A stretch of DNA of 64,000 bases from an uncultured Clostridia bacterium (GTDB lineage: Bacteria > Bacillota > Clostridia > Christensenellales > Pumilibacteraceae), in NCBI GenBank assembly GCA_934270565.1, contig CAKQPR010000002.1, forward strand, positions 124,001 through 188,000, written 5' to 3'. Position 1 is the stretch's first letter. Each line of letters begins with the position of its first letter. Below, piece after piece: positions 8,048 through 16,616 of this stretch. A program made the translations under genes and the position numbers. The notes beneath the pieces were generated by a model. It made no database searches and had not been told where the DNA came from. It worked only from the letters and a program-made list of their open reading frames with translations.

Positions 8048-8521
8048 CTATTCTTCCGTCGAAGCGTTAATCTTTACGTCGAAGCCGATTTTCGCGCCCT
8101 GAGCTTCGTTTCCGGCGCTCTCGTCCATTCTGTATGTGATCGTCAGTTCTTCGATCTTCCCTTCGAGCGTTATGATCCTGCCGCCGAGAAGATCGTCGAG
8201 CCTTGCCGATTCGGTAAGATCGCCCGACTTCACAATCACTGTAACGTAATTTTTCAGCTCGCCGTCCTCGGTCTGCTCGAACGCGAGCGTTACCGTCATA
8301 GGATCGTCCGATTTCGGCGTGAATTTCACCGTGACGGTTTTTTCTTTTGCGGGGGCGAGGTTGAGTTCCTTAACCGAAATTACACGTTCGGTCTGCCCGT
8401 TGCCGACGTCTACTCTGATTTCGTCGTCGGCGGGTTTTCCGATCTCATAGGCGATGAAGCCGCCCGCGCCTGCGGTCAGAAGCGTAATACATATCAGCAA
8501 AACAGCGAACTTCTTTTTCAC
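8048..8521 (-). CDS. Small exported or anchored beta-rich protein, first gene of sipW operon
   Basis: A 157-residue protein with one N-terminal hydrophobic segment (about 5-25) and a beta-rich remainder ending in GFDVKINAS, which resembles the final strand of the TasA-like proteins downstream. It may be a minor fibre or anchoring subunit (TapA-like role), but sequence similarity by eye is weak and the signal lacks the typical SipW motif. GTG start at 8521 behind a strong GGAGG. Its stop is 7 bp from sipW. Function is not established. Confidence 0.7.
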   Translation of the reverse strand: MKKKFAVLLICITLLTAGAGGFIAYEIGKPADDEIRVDVGNGQTERVISVKELNLAPAKEKTVTVKFTPKSDDPMTVTLAFEQTEDGELKNYVTVIVKSGDLTESARLDDLLGGRIITLEGKIEELTITYRMDESAGNEAQGAKIGFDVKINASTEE

Positions 8522-8957
8522 TCGAACCGCCTCCTTCCGGACGTTTCCGTGGTTTCGGACGATTCAACGACGCGCTCCGTGCGAACGTTTTCAAACGCGT
8601 ACCCGCGCGTATATATAATCGCCCGCGCATATTGTACCCCCCCCGACGGATGTTGTCAAGCAAAATCGCACCCGTATTTAAAATTTTTCGACATTTTTTT
8701 GTTTTTATCCGCATTTACGTCCCCGATTAAACGTTTTCCGACAAGCGTTCGATAAATAAACGTAAGCCGACGAAAACCCCGAAAAAGAGAAAATCGGACG
8801 GTTTTTCGACAAAAAAGGAGCTGAAAAGCGAAAAGCCGACCGCTTTTAACCGCGATCGGACGTAAATTTTCGATATTTTTATATCTATTGTCGCAAAATT
8901 CCCCACCCGTATGCCGCTTTTTGCGACCTTATTCGGTTTTTTGTTCGATTTACACTC
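8522..8957. other. Intergenic region: sipW-operon leader, promoter and weak hairpins
   Basis: Non-coding by inspection. It holds the sipW-operon promoter (8631-8659) with an 8-bp G:C run in the spacer, giving a leader of about 105 nt before GTG 8521. At 8831-8847 a 6-bp hairpin AAAAGC/GCTTTT could end the minus-strand permease gene at 8958. The remainder is AT-rich and I see nothing else in it. Confidence 0.6.
8631..8659 (-). promoter_or_regulatory. Promoter of the SipW/TasA-like operon with G8 spacer tract
   Basis: Minus strand TTGACA (8654-8659), 17 bp, TACAAT (8631-8636). Eight of the 17 spacer bases, directly upstream of the -10 box, are a G homopolymer (C on the plus strand, 8637-8644). 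Slippage there would change the -35/-10 spacing. Confidence 0.8.
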
Positions 8958-10259
8958 TCAGACAACCGCAATCAGAACCGCAAGCGCGGTCAGAAGCGTG
9001 GGGATCGAACAAGCTGCACCGTACCCGCAAAACTTGCCGAACGAAATTCCGACGTTTTCTTTTCTGAGAATGGACAGCCACATAATACCCGCAAGCGCTC
9101 CCACAGGCGTCAGGTACGCGCCAACGTTAGATCCTATAATCGCCGCATACACCGCGCCCGCGTTACCCGCAAGCGGAGGCGCGGACAATACTGCGCCGTA
9201 TAACACGCTCATCGGGATATTGTTGATAACGTTTGCCGCCAGAAAACCGGATATTCCGACCGTGAAAACCGGATTTAATTCCGCAAGAATTCCTGCGATT
9301 TTTTCGGTCGCTCCGCACTCGCCGAGCGCAAGTACGACAACGAACATCGACAGTAAAAACGGCAGCAGCTGAAACGGAAGTCTCTTTGCGGCGTTCGGCA
9401 AAACCCCGCCTCCCCTTTTCGTAACCGCCGTATAGACAGCCGCGAACAACACGAGCGACACCGCCGCCGCGAGCGAAACGAAACACATTTCGACGCCGAT
9501 ATACGAGCTTATCGCAAGAGCTATTATGCAAAGCGCGAGATGCGCCGTTCCCGTTATCGTCAGAAATTTATCGAGCACGGGTTTGTCGCACTCGACGGAA
9601 GTCATTTTTTCGGAAAGAGATTTGCGGAATATCAACAGAACCGCCGCGGCGTTTACTATGCCCGCCGCCAAGGTCGGGAGCGCCATAACTTTGAAATACG
9701 CCCAAAAATCTATTCCCGCACTGCCCGCAAGATAGATATTAGTCGGGTTTCCTATGACAAGGCACATACTCCATGTGTTCGCCGCGAAAAACTCGCCGAA
9801 AAGATACGGCAGAGGATTTACCCCTATCCTGCGCGTAAAAGCGCATATAAACGGCGTAAACGTGAGAATGATAACGTCGTTCGAAGTAAAAACGGTGAGC
9901 ACCGACACCGTAAGATAGAGTTTTATAAAGAGCGAAATCTGACTGTTTCCGCACTTCTCGACTACCTTGTCGGCAAGAAACTCGAACGCTCCGAGCTCGT
10001 CGAGGAACACCGAAAGAAACGTCATCGTAAAGAACAGCAACAGAATTTTCAGCGGATTAACCGCCGTATTCTCTGTAAATTCAGCCGCGACTTTACTTAT
10101 CGGGATCGCGTCGCATACGAGCAAAACCGCCGCGCCGACGAGCGAGACGATCCAGAACGTGCCTATTTTTATTTTACCTATCGTGATTTCGGGTTTGAAA
10201 ATTACGGAAGCGCACACGCCGAGCCCCGTTATTCCTGCCACAACCAACGTGAAAATCAT
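8958..10259 (-). CDS. Ion-transporter-superfamily permease (ArsB/NhaD/SLC13-like)
   Basis: A 433-residue integral membrane protein with about 11 hydrophobic segments in two halves. The first half carries the GNPTN motif (about residues 166-170) seen in ArsB/NhaD and related transporters, after a TSNDVIIL stretch; the second half has the matching ANVINNIPMS hairpin. This inverted-repeat pattern defines the IT superfamily, whose substrates include arsenite, Na+/H+ and dicarboxylates. No ars or citrate genes are adjacent, so the substrate is open. It is monocistronic with its own promoter. Confidence 0.8.
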   Translation of the reverse strand: MIFTLVVAGITGLGVCASVIFKPEITIGKIKIGTFWIVSLVGAAVLLVCDAIPISKVAAEFTENTAVNPLKILLLFFTMTFLSVFLDELGAFEFLADKVVEKCGNSQISLFIKLYLTVSVLTVFTSNDVIILTFTPFICAFTRRIGVNPLPYLFGEFFAANTWSMCLVIGNPTNIYLAGSAGIDFWAYFKVMALPTLAAGIVNAAAVLLIFRKSLSEKMTSVECDKPVLDKFLTITGTAHLALCIIALAISSYIGVEMCFVSLAAAVSLVLFAAVYTAVTKRGGGVLPNAAKRLPFQLLPFLLSMFVVVLALGECGATEKIAGILAELNPVFTVGISGFLAANVINNIPMSVLYGAVLSAPPLAGNAGAVYAAIIGSNVGAYLTPVGALAGIMWLSILRKENVGISFGKFCGYGAACSIPTLLTALAVLIAVV

Positions 10260-10293
10260 TTTTCTTTCGCCTTTAGTAGAAGTAACGAGGCGT

Positions 10294-10322
10294 ATTATAG
10301 CACTTTACCGTAATTTTGTTAA
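10294..10322 (-). promoter_or_regulatory. Promoter of the IT-superfamily permease
   Basis: Minus strand TTAACA (10317-10322), 17 bp, TATAAT (10294-10299) with an extended-10 TGC before it; 35 bp before ATG 10259. Confidence 0.7.
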
Positions 10323-10375
10323 GCGTTTGAAACGGCTTTCCGAAAGGTTTTTCGGATCACGCAAAACACGAGGAC

Positions 10376-11548
10376 TTATTCGCTCTCCCGCGTATTGAAA
10401 AGCCACGGACAGCGGTGTTTTTTGCGGACGTTTCTGCGATTTTCGATGACGGTGCGAACAACCTTTCTGACGAACGCTTTTCTCTCTTCGTCGAGCGCCC
10501 GATACCTTTTCACTATTTTAAGAAGCTGCTTGGCGTTGATAACGTCGCGGGTTTCGGTATGACCGTCCGCGACAAGAATTTCGTAGACCGTATCGGCGAA
10601 ATTTTTCAGATCGTTTTTCGTAAGGAGCACGAGCGAGGTATAAATCGTTTCGCGCGCACGCTCGCTTTGTCTGGTTATGCGGTCGGTGACGATAAGCCCC
10701 TTTCCGTCCATAAGCCACTTATTCTGGTCGTGCTGGAATATCCCTATCGCGCGGCTTTTTACCACGAAACATTTTTCCTTACGGTTGAAAACGAGCCCGA
10801 AATACGACGTCTCGGGAACGAACGTAACGCATTTGTTCATAATGCGCATATACCCGTCCGAATCGAGAAAATTCTGATGAAACCCGGGACCGTCGAAGTT
10901 ATACACGGTTAAAATGCGGTTTTGCGCGCCCTCTTCGAGTTTCGCCGCGGCGTAAATCGCCACGTTTCCACCCTTGGAGTGTCCGCCCGCCATAATCGTT
11001 CCGTTCGTTTTTGCGGCAACTTCGCCGAGGTATTTTGCGCCTTCCGTCCGCGACGGAATTTCGTCGTCGAACGTCATATTGAGGTCCTCTTTCCACCCTA
11101 CGATCGTCTCGTCCGTGCCTCTGAACGCAACGAAATTCACGACGGGATCGTCGCTGTAAGAAACGATCGAAGCGCCCTGCCCGCTCACGGGCACGGTAAC
11201 GTTACCGCAATCGAGAATAAACGTAACTGCGGCGAACTGAACTTCGCGTTCGAGGATACGCACCGAGCGAACGAAACCGACCTTTACCGAGCCGAAACGT
11301 TTACTTTCCGCGCACGCTTTCCATAAGTCCTCGGCTAAATGATCGTCGTTCTTATGGTATTCGGGATAAGCCGTTTCGTAACGTTCCCACAATTCCGAAA
11401 CGGTGGAAATTTCGTTGAAATCGGAGCAGACGCGCTCAAAATGAGCGTAAACGAGCGCGCACAAAGTAAAAGCGTCGCTCGTCGAAAAAACAAGCTCGCG
11501 AAAGTCGTTTTTGCCGTATTTTTTCACATAATGAAAGACGTTTTTCAA
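10376..11548 (-). CDS. Mbeg1-like (DUF2974) alpha/beta-hydrolase
   Basis: A 390-residue protein of the lipase-like Mbeg1/DUF2974 family common in Firmicutes. The nucleophile elbow GHSKGG places the catalytic serine at 191, preceded by the oxyanion-hole region FRGTDETIVGWKEDL (about 143-157). There is no signal peptide, so it is cytoplasmic. The C-terminal about 70 residues are helical and basic. Substrate is unknown for the family. It starts at TTG 11548 with a GGGAG ribosome site and a consensus-like promoter; it is monocistronic. Confidence 0.8.
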   Translation of the reverse strand: MKNVFHYVKKYGKNDFRELVFSTSDAFTLCALVYAHFERVCSDFNEISTVSELWERYETAYPEYHKNDDHLAEDLWKACAESKRFGSVKVGFVRSVRILEREVQFAAVTFILDCGNVTVPVSGQGASIVSYSDDPVVNFVAFRGTDETIVGWKEDLNMTFDDEIPSRTEGAKYLGEVAAKTNGTIMAGGHSKGGNVAIYAAAKLEEGAQNRILTVYNFDGPGFHQNFLDSDGYMRIMNKCVTFVPETSYFGLVFNRKEKCFVVKSRAIGIFQHDQNKWLMDGKGLIVTDRITRQSERARETIYTSLVLLTKNDLKNFADTVYEILVADGHTETRDVINAKQLLKIVKRYRALDEERKAFVRKVVRTVIENRRNVRKKHRCPWLFNTRESE

Positions 11549-11574
11549 GCGACTCTCCCTTTGTCGTTTTTTGT

Positions 11575-11603
11575 ATTATACCATAATCTACGCGCTTTTT
11601 CAA
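11575..11603 (-). promoter_or_regulatory. Promoter of the Mbeg1-like gene
   Basis: Minus strand TTGAAA (11598-11603), 17 bp, TATAAT (11575-11580), with RBS AAAGGGAG and TTG 11548 following. Confidence 0.75.
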
Positions 11604-11647
11604 GCCGTTTGTGCAAGGTTTTTCAAAAATTCGCCGACCGCACCGAT

Positions 11648-11681
11648 AATAAAAAAACCGAGGAGCTTACTCTTCGGTTTT
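11648..11681 (-). terminator. Terminator after the fructokinase gene
   Basis: Arms TCGGTTTT/AAAACCGA (11654-11661 with 11674-11681, extended by GAG/CTC) followed on the minus strand by an uninterrupted T run. Confidence 0.75.
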
Positions 11682-11717
11682 CTGTCTATATAACGTTTTC
11701 ATTGTTCCGAAGCGGAT

Positions 11718-12626
11718 CTATTCGGCTTCGCGAAGCTTGTTTATAACGTCCTCGCGCGACGGAAGGTGATCGATCGCGCCGCGCCCCAGAGTGTTGAGCG
11801 CTCCGCAAACGTTCGCAAACCTGAAAATTTCGTCGAGTTCGCTACTTTCGTAATCGGCTTTTCCGAGCCTGTCGAGTCCCGAAAGAACGCCCGCAAAAAA
11901 CGCATCGCCCGCGCCCGTGGTATCGACGGGCTTGACCTTGACGGTGGGCACGCGGCGCGCATTATTTTTGTAGCGCCACTCGCTGCCGGCACTGCCGAGG
12001 CTCACGCACACGAGCGCGTCGAGCGACGAAACGTATTCTTCGCCGAAAATATCGAGCTCGTCCTCGGAAAATTTGACTATATCCGCCTTTTCGATAACTT
12101 CACGATAGATCGCGATCGCCGCGGCTTTGTCGCGGAAAATATCGGTGCGGAAGTTTACGTCGAAGCTCACCTTTTTGCCCGCGTTTTTCGCCCTTTCGAT
12201 AAGGCGCAAAGCGTAATCTCTGCCCTCGGGCTCGGACAGCATAAGCGAGCCGATATGCACGATATTTGCCTTTAAAATAAGCTCGTCGGGAATTTCGGGA
12301 AGAACGTAGTCTGCGGTATGTTTACGATAAAAACAGAACGAGCGCTCGCCCGAATCGTCAACGTCCACGATCGCCATTGTCGTATTGCGGTCGGGGTTTA
12401 CGTCCAGAAGCAAGTCTGAAAAACCGACGGATTCGGCGAAGCGTTTCAGAAAAGCGCCGATCACGTCGTCACCGACGCTTCCGACGAAAGCGGTTTGCGC
12501 GCCGAGCTTACCTGCCGCGCACGCCACGTTGAACGGCGCGCCGCCCGCCTTGCGTTCGTAATAAAAATCGTCGCCGCGCGGCGTTCCGATCATATCGGTG
12601 AGTATTTCTCCCACGGAAAGTATCAT
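11718..12626 (-). CDS. PfkB-family sugar kinase, fructokinase-like
   Basis: A 302-residue kinase that would phosphorylate fructose or a related sugar with ATP in the cytoplasm. PfkB signatures are clear: the N-terminal GGAPFNVA (28-35) and the C-terminal DTTGAGDAF, with catalytic Asp241. The opening (VGEILTDMIG) and GGAPFNVA match fructokinases better than ribokinases or tagatose-6-P kinases. It follows valS with a terminator in between and has no obvious promoter of its own, so it may depend on read-through. AAGGAG lies 5 bp before ATG 12626. Confidence 0.85.
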   Translation of the reverse strand: MILSVGEILTDMIGTPRGDDFYYERKAGGAPFNVACAAGKLGAQTAFVGSVGDDVIGAFLKRFAESVGFSDLLLDVNPDRNTTMAIVDVDDSGERSFCFYRKHTADYVLPEIPDELILKANIVHIGSLMLSEPEGRDYALRLIERAKNAGKKVSFDVNFRTDIFRDKAAAIAIYREVIEKADIVKFSEDELDIFGEEYVSSLDALVCVSLGSAGSEWRYKNNARRVPTVKVKPVDTTGAGDAFFAGVLSGLDRLGKADYESSELDEIFRFANVCGALNTLGRGAIDHLPSREDVINKLREAE

Positions 12627-12657
12627 ATTTTCTCCTTATAAAATGCCGTATCGGCTC

Positions 12658-12697
12658 TAAAAAGTCCGATGCCGCCCTTATTTACGGACGGCACGGA
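12658..12697 (-). terminator. Terminator after valS
   Basis: Minus-strand hairpin with arms TCCG and GCCGTCC pairing to GGGCGGC and CGGA (small internal bulge), followed by CTTTTTAGA. It lies between valS and the fructokinase gene. Confidence 0.65.
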
Positions 12698-12717
12698 ATT
12701 TTGTTTTCGAAGTCTGT

Positions 12718-15339
12718 TTACTCGTCGAGGTTTTTAAGGCTTTCTTCGAGCCCCTTGCGTTGTTCGCGGTATTTGGCGAGTTTTTCGTGTTCCTTTTCGA
12801 TAAGCGCGGCGGGAGCTTTCGCAACGAAGCCTGCGTTGGAAAGCTTACCTTCGGCGCGGGCGATCTCCTCGTCCGTCTTTGCGATTTCCGCTTTGATGCG
12901 CTCGCGCTCCTTATCGAAGTCGATGAGCTCGCCCATCGGGATAAAGATTTTGCCGAGCGGCGTTACGAGCGAAGCGTTCTTGCCCGCGGGTTCGTCAAAC
13001 GAAACGGACGAGCCGCCCGCAAGTTTTTCGACGTAACCGGAAATCTTCTTCGCGACTTTCTCCATACCCTCTTTCGGAACGATATGGATAGCCGTGCGCT
13101 TGGACTGACTTACGTTCATTTCGCGACGAAGGTTGCGGATCGAACGGATAACGTCCATAACGATTTCGGTGACTACGACGTCCTTGCGGTAATTGCGACT
13201 GCGGCTATACTCCGGGTACGGCGCGATCATAATATCTTCGGCGTCGCGGTTCGGGAGCGCGTCGTAAATTTCCTCGGTGATGAACGGGATAATCGGGTGA
13301 ACGAGCTTGAGCGTTTCGCGAAGGACGTACACGAGCACGCTTGCGGTGTCGCTACGCTTTTCCTCGTCGTCGCTGTAAAGCGCGGTTTTGCTGAGTTCGA
13401 TATACCAGTCGCAGAACTGATTCCAGATGAATTCGTACAGGCACGACGCGGCCAAGCCGACTTCGTACTTGTCCATAAACTTCGTAACGGATAACGTGGT
13501 TGCGTTGAGCTTGGACAGAATCCACTTATCGAACGGCGTGAGCTTTTTGATTTCGTCGATATTCTTGATTTTGACGTTCTCGCAATTCATAAGAACGAAA
13601 CGGCTCGCGTTCCAGATCTTGTTCATAAAGTTGCGATAGCCTTCCATCTTGTCTTCGGAGAAGCGGATATCGCCGCCCGCGGAAATGCCGTTGACAAGCG
13701 AATAACGGAGCGAGTCCGCGCCGTATTTGTCGATAAGCACGAGCGGATCTACGCCGTTGCCGAGAGACTTGGACATTTTTCTGCCGAGCGCGTCGCGCAC
13801 GATACCGTGGATAAGAACTTCGGAGAAGGGTTTTTCGCCCATATTTTCAAGTCCCGAGAAGATCATACGCGACACCCAGAACGTGATGATATCGTAACCG
13901 GTGACGAGTACGTTGGTCGGATAGAAATAGTCGAGATCGGGGTTTTTCTCCGGCCAGCCGAGCGTTGCGAACGGCCAGAGCGCGGAAGAGAACCATGTAT
14001 CGAGCACGTCCTCGTCCTGCCGCATCGGTTTGCCGCACTTGGGGCAGACGGTAAGATCTTCCTTGCTTGCCGTAACGTATCCGCAATCGTCGCAATAGAA
14101 CACGGGGATTCTGTGCCCCCACCAGAGCTGACGGGAAATGCACCAGTCGCGGATATTGTTCATCCAGAAGAAATAGTTCTTCTCGAAGCGCTTGGGAAGA
14201 AAGGAAATTTCGCCCGATTTAACCGCTTTTATCGCGGGCTCGGCGAGTTCTTTCATCTTGACGAACCACTGCTTTGAAACGATCGGCTCGATCGAGCTGT
14301 GGCAACGGTAGCAATGTCCGACGTTGTGCTCGTGATCCTCGATCTTTACCAGAAGTCCGAGCTTGTCGAAGTCCTCGACGATCGCCTTGCGGCACTCTTC
14401 TCTCGTCATTCCCGCGTATTTACCGGCGTTCTCGTTCATGGTCGCGTCGTCGTTCATGACGCGGATAGTCGGGAGCGAGTGGCGGTATCCGACTTCGAAG
14501 TCGTTCGGGTCGTGCGCGGGGGTAATCTTGACCGCGCCCGTACCGAAAGATTTATCGACGTAACGATCGGCTACGACGGGAATCCTGCGACCGAAAATCG
14601 GAAGTTCGAGTTCCTTGCCCACAAGCGAAGCGTAACGCTTGTCCGTAGGGTTCACCGCGACGGCGGTATCCCCCGGGATCGTTTCGGGACGGGTGGTCGC
14701 GACAATGATATATTTATCCTTTTCGCCGACTACCGGATAGCGGAAATGCCAGAGGTGTCCCGCCTCGGTCTCGTATTCGACTTCGGCGTCCGAAATAGCC
14801 GTTCCGCACTTCGGGCACCAGTTGACGATACGATCGCCGCGATAGATAAGTCCTTTATTATAATAGTTTACGAAAACTTCGCGGACGGCGCGCGAACAAC
14901 GCTCGTCCATCGTGAAAGCAAGGCGATCCCAGTCGCACGAGAAACCCATTTTTTTGAGCTGTTCGACGATTCTGCCGCCGTACTGATCCTTCCACGCGTA
15001 AGCGCGTTTCAAAAAGCCCTCTCTTCCGAGCGAATCTTTGCCGAGTCCTTCTTCGCGCATCTTCTCCACGATCTTGACTTCGGTCGCGATTGACGCGTGG
15101 TCTGTTCCCGGGAGCCAGAGCGTTTCGAAACCTTTCATACGCTTATAGCGGATAATCGAGTCTTGAATGGTATCGTCGAGCGCATGCCCGATATGAAGCT
15201 GCCCCGTGATATTCGGGGGCGGGATAACTATTGTAAACGGCTTTTTGTCTTTGTTCGGAGCGGCGTGAAAATACTTCTTGTTGAGCCACTTCGAGTAGAT
15301 TCTCTCTTCAAACGCTTTCGGATCGTAAGTCTTGTTCAT
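12718..15339 (-). CDS. valS: Valyl-tRNA synthetase
   Basis: Class I synthetase that charges tRNA-Val. The protein is 873 residues, the usual length, from ATG 15339; that start follows GGAGAC by 5 nt and begins NKTYDPKAFEERIYSKW as expected, so upstream in-frame codons are not used. The HIGH motif is in QLHIGHALDD, KMSKS in GRKMSKSLGNG, and zinc-binding CxxC pairs (CDDCG, CPKCG) lie in the catalytic insert. The C-terminal about 65 residues form the usual coiled coil. No T-box leader is visible in the short upstream region. Confidence 0.97.
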   Translation of the reverse strand: MNKTYDPKAFEERIYSKWLNKKYFHAAPNKDKKPFTIVIPPPNITGQLHIGHALDDTIQDSIIRYKRMKGFETLWLPGTDHASIATEVKIVEKMREEGLGKDSLGREGFLKRAYAWKDQYGGRIVEQLKKMGFSCDWDRLAFTMDERCSRAVREVFVNYYNKGLIYRGDRIVNWCPKCGTAISDAEVEYETEAGHLWHFRYPVVGEKDKYIIVATTRPETIPGDTAVAVNPTDKRYASLVGKELELPIFGRRIPVVADRYVDKSFGTGAVKITPAHDPNDFEVGYRHSLPTIRVMNDDATMNENAGKYAGMTREECRKAIVEDFDKLGLLVKIEDHEHNVGHCYRCHSSIEPIVSKQWFVKMKELAEPAIKAVKSGEISFLPKRFEKNYFFWMNNIRDWCISRQLWWGHRIPVFYCDDCGYVTASKEDLTVCPKCGKPMRQDEDVLDTWFSSALWPFATLGWPEKNPDLDYFYPTNVLVTGYDIITFWVSRMIFSGLENMGEKPFSEVLIHGIVRDALGRKMSKSLGNGVDPLVLIDKYGADSLRYSLVNGISAGGDIRFSEDKMEGYRNFMNKIWNASRFVLMNCENVKIKNIDEIKKLTPFDKWILSKLNATTLSVTKFMDKYEVGLAASCLYEFIWNQFCDWYIELSKTALYSDDEEKRSDTASVLVYVLRETLKLVHPIIPFITEEIYDALPNRDAEDIMIAPYPEYSRSRNYRKDVVVTEIVMDVIRSIRNLRREMNVSQSKRTAIHIVPKEGMEKVAKKISGYVEKLAGGSSVSFDEPAGKNASLVTPLGKIFIPMGELIDFDKERERIKAEIAKTDEEIARAEGKLSNAGFVAKAPAALIEKEHEKLAKYREQRKGLEESLKNLDE

Positions 15340-15366
15340 TTTTGTCTCCGTACTTTTTGTCATTAC

Positions 15367-15395
15367 ATTATAACACAATCGCGCGCCGAAATCAA
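15367..15395 (-). promoter_or_regulatory. valS promoter
   Basis: Minus strand TTGATT (15390-15395), 17 bp, TATAAT (15367-15372). The leader is only about 20 nt, too short for a T-box. Confidence 0.75.
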
Positions 15396-15462
15396 CGATT
15401 TTGAGCGGACGGACGAAGGAAAAGTCAGATTTATTCGTATTTAATCACCCGTTCGCGCCCAC

Positions 15463-15496
15463 GCGGCATAGTATGGACTATGAACCGCAACTGCGG
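15463..15496 (+). promoter_or_regulatory. Compact set of competing hairpins before the ABC-importer operon
   Basis: GCGG (15463-15466), a perfect hairpin CATAGT-ATGG-ACTATG (15467-15482), CCGC (15485-15488) and a second GCGG (15493-15496). CCGC can pair with either GCGG, giving two exclusive folds; the second ends 4 nt before the ribosome binding site AAGGAG. No known riboswitch consensus was recognised. Confidence 0.45.
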
Positions 15497-15511
15497 AAAA
15501 AAGGAGAAACG

Positions 15512-16525
15512 ATGAAAAAACTCTTAGCGGCAGCACTATGTCTCGTCACGGCTTTGTGTTCGGTTTGCCTCGTCGGGTGCAAAAAAGACCCCGACGGCAA
15601 AACGAAAATCAGGCTTTGCGAAGTAACGCATTCGATCTTTTACGCACCCATGTACGTCGCAATGAACAAGGGGTATTTCGACGAGGAAAAGATTTCGATC
15701 GAACTCACGAACGGTGGCGGCGCAGACAAGGTTATGACCGCGATTTCGTCGAAGTCGGCGGATATCGGACTTATGGGACCGGAAGCGACCGTTTACTGTC
15801 AGGCGCAGGGGCAGAAAGATTATCCCGTGATTTTCGGGCAGCTTACGAAGCGCGACGGATCCTTCCTCGTCGCAAAGACCGCTCAGCCCGACTTTAAGTG
15901 GACGGATCTTCGCGGCAAACACATTCTCGCCGGTCGTATCGGCGGCGTGCCCGCGATGACGGTTCAGTATGTAATCAACAAGGCGGGGCTCGACGAGAAA
16001 ACCGACCTCAGATTCAACACCGACGTTGCTTTCAACATGATGGGTCCCGTGTTCGAGTCGGACGATACCGTAGATTATACCACGCTTTTCGAGCCAACCG
16101 CAAGCGAATTCGTAGAGGCGGGCAAAGGGCATATCGTTGCGGCAGTAGGCAAGGATTCCGGCGAAATCCCCTACACCTCGTTCTCCGCTTCGAAAAGCTA
16201 TATCGACGCTAATCCCGAGCTTATAAAGGGCTTTTTACGAGCGATCGTAAAAGGCTACAACTTCATCAAAGAAAACACGCCCGAAACAGTTGCGCCCTTC
16301 CTCACTCCGTCCTTTTCCGGCACGAGCGAAAAGTCCGCGGCTATGGCGCTTAAAAGCTATATCGAAATCGACGCGTGGTGCTCGACGCCCGTATTCACCG
16401 AAAGTTCGTATATAAAGCTTCAGGACGTTATGCAGAACGCGGGCTTCCTCGAATCGCGCGTGACGTTCACTTCGGCGGTAGACAATACCTTTGCCGAAGC
16501 GATCGCGGCGGAATTCGCAAAGTAA
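15512..16525 (+). CDS. NMT1/SsuA-type ABC transporter substrate-binding lipoprotein
   Basis: Extracytoplasmic binding protein of a small-molecule importer. The 337-residue precursor has a lipobox CLVGC (lipidated Cys23) and then the NMT1/THI5 fold, with the signature SIFYAPMYVAMNKGYFDEE near residues 45-63 and GGGADKVMTAISSKSADIGLMGPEA after it. Relatives bind thiamine precursors, sulfonates, nitrate or guanidine-type compounds; no enzyme gene nearby narrows this. Start chosen at ATG 15512 because it follows GGAG and gives a proper signal peptide. First gene of a three-gene ABC operon. Confidence 0.88.
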   Translation: MKKLLAAALCLVTALCSVCLVGCKKDPDGKTKIRLCEVTHSIFYAPMYVAMNKGYFDEEKISIELTNGGGADKVMTAISSKSADIGLMGPEATVYCQAQGQKDYPVIFGQLTKRDGSFLVAKTAQPDFKWTDLRGKHILAGRIGGVPAMTVQYVINKAGLDEKTDLRFNTDVAFNMMGPVFESDDTVDYTTLFEPTASEFVEAGKGHIVAAVGKDSGEIPYTSFSASKSYIDANPELIKGFLRAIVKGYNFIKENTPETVAPFLTPSFSGTSEKSAAMALKSYIEIDAWCSTPVFTESSYIKLQDVMQNAGFLESRVTFTSAVDNTFAEAIAAEFAK

Positions 16526-16567
16526 AGCCCGTAACCGAAGCTTACCTGACCGATTAACACGATTGTA

Positions 16568-16599
16568 TCGCGCCGCCCCGACGAAACGCGGCGGCGCGA
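16568..16599 (+). promoter_or_regulatory. GC-rich intercistronic hairpin
   Basis: Perfect 10-bp arms TCGCGCCGCC (16568-16577) and GGCGGCGCGA (16590-16599) with a 12-nt loop, lying between the binding-protein stop and the ATPase RBS. There is no T tract, so it is more likely an mRNA-stabilising or processing element that keeps binding-protein levels above those of the ATPase. Confidence 0.55.
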
Positions 16600-16616
16600 G
16601 GGGATACGGAGGAAAA

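Noticed and set aside
8637..8644. Treating the poly-C run as an assembly artefact only
   Set aside because: An eight-base run is within normal sequencing accuracy and the flanking promoter boxes keep a perfect 17-bp spacing, so it is reported as real with the check stated.
15340..15400. T-box leader for valS
   Set aside because: The leader is about 20 nt and lacks the T-box sequence; the same holds for the glnS-alaS operon.
15379..15511. TPP or guanidine riboswitch before the NMT1-type importer
   Set aside because: None of the conserved blocks of those classes is present; only small competing hairpins are seen.
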